Shown here one piece after another: positions 43,886-50,456 of a stretch of DNA of 50,456 nucleotides. Both the position numbers and the translations under genes were made by a program. The notes under the pieces are model-generated. The model was not told the origin of the DNA. It did no database searches and worked only from the letters and a program-made list of their open reading frames with translations. Origin of the DNA: a bacterium. GTDB lineage: Bacteria; UBP7; UBA6624. The first letter of the stretch is position 1, and the number at the start of each line of letters is the position of its first letter. The stretch covers positions 1-50,456 of the forward strand of contig PBAU01000008.1 of the NCBI GenBank assembly GCA_002716355.1. The letters run 5' to 3'.

Positions 43886-44305
43886 CTATCTTGCACGCGC
43901 AGAGTCGTATGCTGATTTTGGAACCTGTATAGTTATGACAGCAGCGCCTTTCTTTAAGTCAATTTCCATTTCATACATGAAAGCAACCTGTCCGCCCTGC
44001 ATTCCCATTGAAGGAGGCTTGACCCCAAGCTTATATTTATCCCAAGGGAATTTATGTTTTCCTTTTTGGTTTGGATCAGCTGGATCAAAGGAATAGAGGC
44101 CCCTGTCATTAGATTGTGTGTATCTAATAACATTGCCTTCCATATCCATAACACTTACGCCACAGTAACCACACATAAATGCAACTGAACCATCATCATT
44201 AAGGACTTCAATTTTCCCTGATATAGTGCCTGACAATTTACCTTTAAGCATCTTGCATGATGAAAAAGGTATAAGGAAAAGAACAAGAAGAAGAATTTTT
44301 TTCAT
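43886..44305 (-). CDS. Small lipoprotein with a CGYCG motif
   Basis: The start is ATG at 44305, 7 bases after GGAGGT; a longer frame from 44320 would begin inside that ribosome site. The 139-residue product has a lipoprotein-type signal ending PFSSC, then a beta-sandwich-like segment (GTISGKIEVLNDDG ... VSVMDMEGNVIRYTQSNDRGLYSFD) resembling carboxypeptidase-regulatory-like Ig domains, with CGYCG in the middle (C-x-x-C spacing, possibly redox or metal binding). The C-terminal part is MYEMEIDLKKGAAVITIQV. It sits directly before mreB on the same strand, so it may be co-expressed with the shape genes. Function unknown. Confidence 0.75.
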   Translation of the reverse strand: MKKILLLVLFLIPFSSCKMLKGKLSGTISGKIEVLNDDGSVAFMCGYCGVSVMDMEGNVIRYTQSNDRGLYSFDPADPNQKGKHKFPWDKYKLGVKPPSMGMQGGQVAFMYEMEIDLKKGAAVITIQVPKSAYDSARAR

Positions 44306-44312
44306 TTTTTTT

Positions 44313-44318
44313 ACCTCC
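44313..44318 (-). promoter_or_regulatory. Ribosome binding site that fixes the lipoprotein start
   Basis: GGAGGT on the minus strand lies 7 bases before the ATG at 44305. The upstream in-frame ATG at 44320 overlaps this site, as also happens at dnaK, so the downstream ATG is preferred. Confidence 0.8.
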
Positions 44319-44351
44319 AAATATTTTCTTAATTATAGATGAGAATTAAGA

Positions 44352-45872
44352 TTATACAAACTCAATACCTTGAGCTAAAGGCAATTCTTTTGAATAGTTA
44401 ACAGTACTTGTTTGTCTTCTCATATAAGCCTTCCAAGAATCAGAGCCTGCTTCCCTACCCCCTCCTGTCTCTTTTTCACCACCAAAAGCTCCGCCAATTT
44501 CAGCTCCTGAAGTTCCAGTATTAACATTGGCTAAGCCGCAATCAGAGCCCATATAAGAAACAAAAGCTTCTGATTCCTTCATGTTTTCAGTAATAATTGA
44601 TGACGATAAACCTTGGGGTACGCAATTATTCAATTCAATTGCTTGTTTTACATTTTTTATTTTCATGATGTAAAGAATCGGAGCGAAAACCTCATGAGAC
44701 ATCATAGGTATATGGTTGTCAACCTCTACAATTGTGGGTTCAACAAAATAACCTTTCTGGTTTAATCTTTCTCCCCCGCAAAGAATTTTTCCACCTTGAT
44801 TTTTAATTTCATCAAGAGCATTCAAGAAATCAGAAATTGCAGACTCAGATACAAGTGGACCCATTAAAGTTTTATCATCCAAAGGATTTCCTATTTTGAC
44901 CTGCTTGTAGCCTGCAAGTAACTTCTGCTTCAATTCTTCATAAATATCCTCATGTGCAAAAATCCTTCTTGTTGTAGTGCACCTTTGTCCTGAAGTCCCA
45001 ACAGCTCCAAATAAAATAGCTCTTGAGGCTAACTCCAAATCAGCTGACTTCATAACAGACATTGCATTATTTCCACCAAGCTCTAGTATTGTTGACCCAA
45101 GTCTCTCGCCTACATTGACAGCAACTTTTTTACCCATTGCTGTTGAACCTGTAGCACTTATCAAAGGCACCCTGCTGTCACAAACCAATGGAGATCCAAC
45201 ATTATGCCTGTCTCCAAGTAAAAGGCTCACAACTGCGCCAAAGCCATCTTTTTCCAAAACTCTTGCTGCTATTTTTGTAGTCGCCAAGGCTGTTAGAGGT
45301 GTCTGCATGCTTGGCTTCCATATGCAAACATCACCACAGACCATTGCCAAAAACGCATTCCAACTCCAAACTGCAACAGGAAAATTAAAAGCAGAAATTA
45401 TTCCAACCAAACCTAAAGGATGCCATTGTTCCATCAACCTATGCCCAGGTCTTTCACTTGCAATATTCAATCCATAAAGTTGTCTGGAAAGTCCGACTGA
45501 GTAATCGGCCATATCAATCATTTCCTGAACCTCACCCTCTCCCTCAACTCTTATCTTTCCCATTTCCAAAGAAACCAAAGCGCCTAATTCTTTTTTGTAC
45601 TTCCTAAGCTCCTCTCCAATTTTTCTAACATACTCACCCCTAACAGGAGCAGGTAAAGCTTTCCACTTGTCAAAAACTTTTGAACATTCATTTAAAACAG
45701 TTTCATAGTCTTCTTTATCGCAAGTCCTAACGCTTGAAATCAAATTTCCATCTGTTGGATTAAGAGACTCGACAACTGACCCTCCGCCCTCGATCCAACG
45801 ACCACAGTAAGCTGCAGGATTTAATTCTTGCAAATCTAAGGATTTCAATATATTTTTAATTTCGTTATTCAT
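44352..45872 (-). CDS. Aldehyde dehydrogenase, ALDH7 (alpha-aminoadipic semialdehyde / antiquitin) type
   Basis: The 506-residue enzyme has the ALDH core: GIISAFNFPVAVWSWNA, IWKPSMQTPLTALATT, the NAD-loop SATGSTAMGKKVA, the general base in LELGGNNAM and the nucleophile in GTSGQRCTTTRR. The ending GGAFGGEKETGGGREAGSDSWKAYMRRQT is characteristic of ALDH7A1/AmaB-like proteins, which oxidise alpha-aminoadipic semialdehyde (piperideine-6-carboxylate) in lysine breakdown. No other lysine-catabolic gene is nearby, so substrate remains inferred; broad detoxification of aldehydes or betaine aldehyde is known in the family. It lies 2 bases after purN. Confidence 0.9.
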   Translation of the reverse strand: MNNEIKNILKSLDLQELNPAAYCGRWIEGGGSVVESLNPTDGNLISSVRTCDKEDYETVLNECSKVFDKWKALPAPVRGEYVRKIGEELRKYKKELGALVSLEMGKIRVEGEGEVQEMIDMADYSVGLSRQLYGLNIASERPGHRLMEQWHPLGLVGIISAFNFPVAVWSWNAFLAMVCGDVCIWKPSMQTPLTALATTKIAARVLEKDGFGAVVSLLLGDRHNVGSPLVCDSRVPLISATGSTAMGKKVAVNVGERLGSTILELGGNNAMSVMKSADLELASRAILFGAVGTSGQRCTTTRRIFAHEDIYEELKQKLLAGYKQVKIGNPLDDKTLMGPLVSESAISDFLNALDEIKNQGGKILCGGERLNQKGYFVEPTIVEVDNHIPMMSHEVFAPILYIMKIKNVKQAIELNNCVPQGLSSSIITENMKESEAFVSYMGSDCGLANVNTGTSGAEIGGAFGGEKETGGGREAGSDSWKAYMRRQTSTVNYSKELPLAQGIEFV

Positions 45873-45874
45873 AA

Positions 45875-46453
45875 TTATTTTTCCTCCATGAAAAATGGCA
45901 CAAAATCTCCATCTGCAATTTTTTTCACAACAGAAGGATACAGTTTGTGTTCTTCTTTTAAGATTCTAGAAGATAGTTTTTCTTCATCATCTCCCTTTAA
46001 AACAGGAACTACACGCTGATCGATGATCGGCCCTGTATCGACACCCTCATCAACCCAATGAACAGTGCATCCAGAAAAAGGAAATTTTGATTCCAAAACC
46101 CTTTGATGCACATTTAAACCCGGAAAAGCTGGTAGTAAACTTGGATGAATATTCACAATCCAACCTTTCATAAAATTTATTAGTTCAGGGCTAATGATTC
46201 GCATGAATCCAGCAAGACAGACTAGCTGAATTTTATGCTTCTCTAAAAGGCTTACAATTTCCGACTCCCATTCTTTATCTGACAAAACAAAAAAAGGAAT
46301 TTTATTTTTCTTTGCGTAATCAATACCTTTGGCAGATGCATTATTACTGATTAAAATCTTTATATCAGCAACACCAATCTGACCCTTTTTTTGGGCATCT
46401 ACCAATGAAGAAAAATTAGATCCTCTTCCAGATATCAACACAGCTAAATTCAT
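45875..46453 (-). CDS. purN: Phosphoribosylglycinamide formyltransferase
   Basis: PurN transfers a formyl group from 10-formyl-THF to GAR in purine synthesis. The 192-residue protein has VLISGRGSNFSSLVDA, ISNNASAKGIDYA, LAGFMRIISPELI and the catalytic Asn-His-Asp set in NIHPSLLPAFPGLNVHQ and HWVDEGVDTGPII. It overlaps pnp by 4 bases (ATGA). No other purine gene is adjacent; purM, its frequent neighbour, is absent. Confidence 0.96.
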   Translation of the reverse strand: MNLAVLISGRGSNFSSLVDAQKKGQIGVADIKILISNNASAKGIDYAKKNKIPFFVLSDKEWESEIVSLLEKHKIQLVCLAGFMRIISPELINFMKGWIVNIHPSLLPAFPGLNVHQRVLESKFPFSGCTVHWVDEGVDTGPIIDQRVVPVLKGDDEEKLSSRILKEEHKLYPSVVKKIADGDFVPFFMEEK

Positions 46454-48567
46454 TTATTTAAGATTAATGAAACCTTCCCGTCTCTTCTTATCTCCTTAAC
46501 CTTCACACTAATCTCCTCTCCAACTTTATAAAGAGCAATTAAATCCTTTTCATTCAATCGACCTGATTTGCCTTTTTTGTCTACTTCAGAAATATGCAAT
46601 AAACCTTCAGTTCTACCAAAAAGACTAACAAATAAACCAAATTCCCTGATTGATGTGACCTTGCCTTCGTAAATCTCTCCTGCCTTAGCTGTCTTAAACA
46701 ATAAATCAATCCTTTGCTTGGCCATCTCTCCTGCTTCTGCATTTGGAGCTGTCACAACAACCAAAGCATTATGGTCATCAAACTCATCATCAATATCAAT
46801 TTTCACATCGCAATCACCTTGAATCGACTTGATCATCTTTCCACCAGGCCCTATAAGAGTTGAAACATCAGATTTTCCAATCTTTTTCTGGAATATCTTT
46901 GGTGCAGATTCTGAAACCTTTCTTTCGCCTCCTGCTTCCTCTTTTATAACATCAAGCAATCCATTTCTAACAATTCTTGCTTCTTCAAGTATGTCAGGAA
47001 TAAATTCCTGTTTTATACCCTCACCTTTAACGTCTACTTGAATTGCGGTAATTCCATTAACTGTACCTGCTACTTTGAAATCCATCTCACCATAAAAATC
47101 TTCTATTCCCTCTATATCTCTTAGTAAAACATGTCCATCTTCATCAGACATCAACCCTATTGAAATACCTGCTACAGGCTCAATTAAAGGCACTCCTCCG
47201 TCTAGAAGTGCTAAAGTTGCAGCACATGTTGATCCCATTGATGTCGAACCATTACTTGAAGTACACTCAGAAACAACCCTAACCGTGTAGGGAAACTTTT
47301 CTTCAGAAGGAAAAACAGCTGCTATTGCTTTTTCAACCAATGCACCATGCCCTATTTCCCTTCTTCCTGGCCCTCTCATCCAACCTGCCTCACCAACAGA
47401 ATAAGGTGGGAAATTGTAATGATGCATAAACCTTTTTTCACCAACAGGTGACAAATCATCAATTTTTTGCTTGTCTCCAGGAGAGCCAAGGGTCAAAAAC
47501 GAAACAACCTGGGTTCCACCTCTTTGAAATAAAGAGCTGCCGTGCATTCCTTTAATCAATGAGACCTGAGCGTCAATTTCTCTAAGTTCATCAGTTTTCC
47601 TTGAACACCTTCTCAATCCATGCTTTAAAACATTCTCTCTTACAACCTTTTTTTCCAAAATGTTAAAAGAATTCATAAACTCCTTAATGTCATTAGGTTC
47701 TTCCAAACTCAAAGACTCAAGAATATCATTTTTAAGAATATTAACTTTTGCTGAAAATTCAGCTTTCTTTAAATCATCCTTGTATATCTTTGTGTAGTTT
47801 TTCTTGAAATCATCCAAAGCTTTGCCAGTTACAAACTCTTTATTTTCTACATCTGGAACTAAAGTCTTTTCTTTACCAATTTTTGAAACTATCTTATCCA
47901 CAAAACCTTTCAGTATGAGACTTTGCTCATACGCAAAATCTATTCCTTTCAGGACATCTTCTTCAGGGGATTGCTTCCCGTCTAGTTCAATCATGACAAC
48001 ATTTTTTTTGTAAAAAGAAACAAACAGATCCATATCCTGCTCATCTTCTTGAGAAAAAGCTGGATTTAATACAAATTCACCATTCAACTTTCCAAGGTGC
48101 ACAGGCATCATCTCCCCAGCAAAAGGAATATCACTCGCAGCCAATGCGATCGAAGCCCCTAGTGTGGCAAGCCAAGATGTATTTTCATCTTGCGAAGTTA
48201 TATATGGTGTAATAACCATATGGACATCTCTTCTTAAATGAGAAGGGAATAATGGTCTGATAGATCTATCAATGATTCTTGAAGTCAATATAGCTCTTTC
48301 TGTAGGTCTAGCTTCTCTTCTGAAAAAACTACCAGGTATTTTCCCAATCGCATAAAACTTCTCTTCATAATCTACAGTCAATGGGAAAAAGTCCACATCC
48401 TTCTCTTGACCCATAGTTGCAGCAACAAAAACTTGCTGATCACCATAAGAAAGCAAAATGGAAGTATTTGCCTGAGGGGCAATCCTACCCATAGTTACTT
48501 TTAACTCTTTACCGTTGAAATTTACTGATTCTTCAAATTCAACTCTTTTAATTCTTTTAATTTTCAT
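46450..48567 (-). CDS. pnp: Polyribonucleotide nucleotidyltransferase (PNPase)
   Basis: PNPase degrades RNA 3' to 5' by phosphorolysis. The 705-residue protein has two RNase PH-like domains (first: GRIAPQANTSILLSYGDQQV with FFRREARPTERAILTSRIIDRSIRPLF; second: FLTLGSPGDKQ ... ECTSSNGSTSMGSTCAATLALLDGG), a KH domain (STLIGPGGKMIKSIQGDCDV) and an S1 domain (GEIYEGKVTSIREFGLFVSLFG). AAAGGAG precedes the ATG. The usual upstream rpsO is missing; der lies 6 bases upstream instead. Confidence 0.98.
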   Translation of the reverse strand: MKIKRIKRVEFEESVNFNGKELKVTMGRIAPQANTSILLSYGDQQVFVAATMGQEKDVDFFPLTVDYEEKFYAIGKIPGSFFRREARPTERAILTSRIIDRSIRPLFPSHLRRDVHMVITPYITSQDENTSWLATLGASIALAASDIPFAGEMMPVHLGKLNGEFVLNPAFSQEDEQDMDLFVSFYKKNVVMIELDGKQSPEEDVLKGIDFAYEQSLILKGFVDKIVSKIGKEKTLVPDVENKEFVTGKALDDFKKNYTKIYKDDLKKAEFSAKVNILKNDILESLSLEEPNDIKEFMNSFNILEKKVVRENVLKHGLRRCSRKTDELREIDAQVSLIKGMHGSSLFQRGGTQVVSFLTLGSPGDKQKIDDLSPVGEKRFMHHYNFPPYSVGEAGWMRGPGRREIGHGALVEKAIAAVFPSEEKFPYTVRVVSECTSSNGSTSMGSTCAATLALLDGGVPLIEPVAGISIGLMSDEDGHVLLRDIEGIEDFYGEMDFKVAGTVNGITAIQVDVKGEGIKQEFIPDILEEARIVRNGLLDVIKEEAGGERKVSESAPKIFQKKIGKSDVSTLIGPGGKMIKSIQGDCDVKIDIDDEFDDHNALVVVTAPNAEAGEMAKQRIDLLFKTAKAGEIYEGKVTSIREFGLFVSLFGRTEGLLHISEVDKKGKSGRLNEKDLIALYKVGEEISVKVKEIRRDGKVSLILNK

Positions 48568-48573
48568 ATTTTT

Positions 48574-49896
48574 TTAAACTCCTTTAATTTTTTCTTTTTT
48601 ATTTAAATTTTCTTTTGTTTTTGAGAAATCTTTTTTTGGTCTATTTGAAATCTCAAATTTTATCGGAACTCCTGAAAGCGGAAAAAAACGCCTTAAGCCA
48701 GTTTCAAGAGATCTAATATGATTACTGTCTATCTTTTCTGAATCAGAAACAAACAACCTGATCCTAGGGGGTGAATTGCCTGTTTGAACAGAATAAAAAT
48801 GCTTGCAAGCCCTATTGCCTGTCTGGGGCCAAGAGATAGTGACATCTTGAAATATTTTATTAATTGTTGCAGTTTGCATTTGAATTGATTTGCGAGTTAG
48901 CAAGTCTCCAATGATGGTTACAAGATCATTAACCCCCTCGCCTGTTTTTCCTGAAATATTATGAATCTCAACAAATCTGCAAAATGAAGGGACCTCTTCA
49001 ACTTCTATTCCAAGATCAGACTTACCAGCCAAAATCATCAAAGCGGCTCCAGCCTCGATAAGATCTCCGATAATTCGACAATCCTGCCTTGTAATTCCTT
49101 CCTGTGGGTCAACCATAACCAAACCTACATCAACATTGTTGATTGCCGATATTGTCCTTCTTCTTGAATAAACCTCGACATTGCTTTTCGGTCTTCTTTT
49201 GTTCATCCCTCCAGTGTCAACTAAAACAGCATTACATTCCTGCCAAAGGCCTTCAACAATATCTCTTGTTGTATTGTTCTCATGGCTAGTCACACTTATT
49301 TCTTGTTTCATGATATTGTTAAAAAGTGTAGACTTGCCAACACCGGGTCTCCCGAATATACCGATTGATTTAAGCCCATTGAGATCATCAAAATCAACTT
49401 TTGGTAAAAACCTTTTTATCTCTTTTAGCAAATCTCTCAAACCATAATTTGTTTGCGATGAAATAAAAAGAGGCTTGCTCGGTAAAGGCCCTATATTGTT
49501 CCAAGATTCAGCTTTAACTTGCTCATCGTCAATCTTGTTGACAACAATAATGTAATCTGAATCTGAAATCTCTAATGTCTTTATAAGCTTCTTCTCGTAA
49601 GATGTTATTGCTCGTTTTCCATCGAGAACAAGTAAAAACAACTCACATTCTTCTTTTAAGCTTTCAGTTAAGGATAATATTTTTTTATCAAGCTCTGTTT
49701 TTGGACCCTCTTGATAGCCCGCTGTGTCTACAATCCAAAAACCTTCGCCAGAAACCTTATGCAGTACAGCATCCCTTGTGATTCCAGGCTCACTGGATGT
49801 TATGGATTTTCTATTTTTGGAAAGCTTGTTAGCTATAGTTGACTTGCCAACATTAGGAACGCCGAGAAGCGCCACCAAAGGTTTTGGCCTACTCAC
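48574..49896 (-). CDS. der: Ribosome-assembly GTPase Der (EngA)
   Basis: Der has two tandem GTPase domains and a KH-like C-terminal domain and acts in 50S maturation. Domain 1: G1 GVPNVGKST (12-20), G3 DTAG, G4 NKID (120-123). Domain 2: G1 GRPGVGKST (182-190), G3 DTGG, but the G4 position reads AGKSD (290-294) where N-K-x-D is expected. The C-terminal part (TISWPQTGNRACKHFYSVQTGNSPPRIRLFV) is the normal KH-like domain. Length 440. The frame opens with GTG at 49896; no strong Shine-Dalgarno. It is first in the minus-strand series with pnp and purN. The 171 bases upstream hold no gene that I can see. Confidence 0.95.
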   Translation of the reverse strand: MSRPKPLVALLGVPNVGKSTIANKLSKNRKSITSSEPGITRDAVLHKVSGEGFWIVDTAGYQEGPKTELDKKILSLTESLKEECELFLLVLDGKRAITSYEKKLIKTLEISDSDYIIVVNKIDDEQVKAESWNNIGPLPSKPLFISSQTNYGLRDLLKEIKRFLPKVDFDDLNGLKSIGIFGRPGVGKSTLFNNIMKQEISVTSHENNTTRDIVEGLWQECNAVLVDTGGMNKRRPKSNVEVYSRRRTISAINNVDVGLVMVDPQEGITRQDCRIIGDLIEAGAALMILAGKSDLGIEVEEVPSFCRFVEIHNISGKTGEGVNDLVTIIGDLLTRKSIQMQTATINKIFQDVTISWPQTGNRACKHFYSVQTGNSPPRIRLFVSDSEKIDSNHIRSLETGLRRFFPLSGVPIKFEISNRPKKDFSKTKENLNKKEKIKGV

Positions 49897-50067
49897 GAGC
49901 CTGTATAAAAATCTTGGATCAAGGAAACAGGAAAAATGCCTGAATCAATATAGCTTATATTTTTTTTCATTTCACTTTTTTTCGTCGTACTAAGTCGCTT
50001 CTACCTCTATTAAGATTTTTATACTCAGGGTAATTTTATCACACTTTGCTCTGTTAGGATAATACCT

Positions 50068-50456
50068 ATGAGAATTGCACTAATTTTTACTTTGTTGTTT
50101 ACATTCCTTAATGAGCAGAATGACACAGCTTCTGAGAATACATTAAATTTTATATTTGAGGATCAAATTTCATTCATGATTAACGATGAGGAAACAAAAT
50201 CAAAATATTCTCTTGCAGGACATTTAACTGAATCTTCAAATGGCTTAGTGGTCAATCTTGAATCAATAACAATTAATGATGAATTGTTTGAGTTTGAAAA
50301 AAAAATAAGCACAAATTACACTTTTTTGGAATTTGAAGCAATCCAGAAAACAAACCTGCTGATTGATAAAGTCGAGGAGGCAGCCGAAGAGGTGGTCGAG
50401 GAGGCAGCCGAAGAGGTGGTCGAGGAGGCAGCCGAAGAGGTGGTCGAGGAGGCAGC
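50068..50456 (+). CDS. Secreted protein with VEEAAEEV repeats, cut by the window edge
   Basis: An ATG at 50068, with AGGAT about 8 bases upstream, opens a frame of 129 codons that runs off the window. A hydrophobic N terminus (MRIALIFTLLFTFL) looks like a signal peptide. About 85 residues of ordinary, low-GC sequence follow (FEDQISFMINDEETKS ... NYTFLEFEAIQKTNLLIDK), which I do not recognise. From residue 102 the protein becomes an exact acidic octapeptide repeat, VEEAAEEV, with at least three full copies and no stop. The repeat is coded by GC-rich codons unlike the rest of the gene. Such repeats form extended helices or disordered stalks in surface proteins. Function unknown. Confidence 0.8.
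   Translation, partial: MRIALIFTLLFTFLNEQNDTASENTLNFIFEDQISFMINDEETKSKYSLAGHLTESSNGLVVNLESITINDELFEFEKKISTNYTFLEFEAIQKTNLLIDKVEEAAEEVVEEAAEEVVEEAAEEVVEEA
50371..50456 (+). repeat. GC-rich 24-bp tandem repeat running into the window end
   Basis: A 24-bp unit (begins GTCGAGGAGGCAGCC) repeats exactly at 50371, 50395 and 50419, with 14 bases of a fourth copy at 50443. 16 of 24 bases are G or C, about double the genome level. It codes for VEEAAEEV in frame. The array reaches the last base, so the true copy number is unknown. Confidence 0.98.

Noticed and set aside
44327-44351. AT-only 8-bp inverted repeat between the ALDH gene and the CGYCG lipoprotein gene, as a terminator
   Set aside because: The stem is almost all A/T, the loop is 9 bases and no T tract follows on the coding strand, so it is too weak to list.
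49897-50067. Clear promoters for der and the right-edge gene
   Set aside because: TATACA, TATATT and TATACT boxes are present, but none has a convincing -35 at the right distance; the AT-rich background makes chance matches likely.
50371-50456. CRISPR array at the right edge
   Set aside because: The 24-bp units are directly abutting with no spacers and are read in frame as a protein repeat.

Overview
The window reads as one contig of an uncultured, low-GC (about one third by eye), gene-dense, Gram-negative (diderm) bacterium, the kind of streamlined genome common in marine plankton. The outer membrane is shown by LptD, LptF/LptG, an Omp85/BamA-like barrel, LpxD, LpxA and several lipoproteins. 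Genes touch or overlap almost everywhere (ATGA, TTGA and TAATG junctions), no gene-free stretch reaches 300 bases, and no insertion sequence, phage or CRISPR is visible. secG followed by tRNA-Leu(GAG) resembles the proteobacterial order. dnaK-grpE-dnaJ-hspR, PdxS/PdxT and a tRNA without an encoded CCA argue against a classical gammaproteobacterium. I cannot place the organism more precisely.

Left part. After a VOC protein and a cut-off gene on the minus strand (1-532), a plus-strand run from 590 to 12048 carries acnA, fabF, dxr, dxs, dnaX, pdxS, pdxT, tmk and holB: aconitase, fatty-acid condensation, two MEP isoprenoid steps, PLP synthase, dTMP kinase and two clamp-loader subunits. It converges on a minus-strand block (12045-17925) with pyrD and pyrF (pyrimidines) followed by lptF, lptG and lptD (LPS export). 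A monocistronic-looking large Ig-repeat lipoprotein (18106-20913) has its own candidate promoter and a 13-bp hairpin terminator.

Middle. A minus-strand series (26816-20950) runs dnaK-grpE-dnaJ-hspR-fmdB-C26 amidotransferase-tRNA-Ala-Rieske oxygenase. The divergent plus-strand series (26986-37265) is an envelope block: a small membrane protein, BamA-like Omp85, lpxD, lpxA, a Gfo/Idh/MocA dehydrogenase, a GT2 glycosyltransferase, a methyltransferase, a secreted TlpA-type redoxin, ferredoxin-NADP reductase and a small secreted, possibly beta-barrel, protein.

Right part. From 49896 down to 37255, on the minus strand: der, pnp, purN, an ALDH7-type dehydrogenase, a small lipoprotein, the cell-shape cluster mreB / two MreC-like half-size proteins / mreD / mrdA, then secG, tRNA-Leu and ligA. 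The window ends inside a plus-strand secreted-protein gene whose GC-rich 24-bp tandem repeat runs into the edge.

Most notable: (1) both tRNA genes are squeezed into protein operons, and the next start codon lies only 7-12 nt after the tRNA with no Shine-Dalgarno; (2) MreC appears replaced by two tandem small MreC-like proteins; (3) DnaX, HolB and LigA all lack their usual structural zinc cysteines; (4) the GC-rich octapeptide repeat at the right edge.
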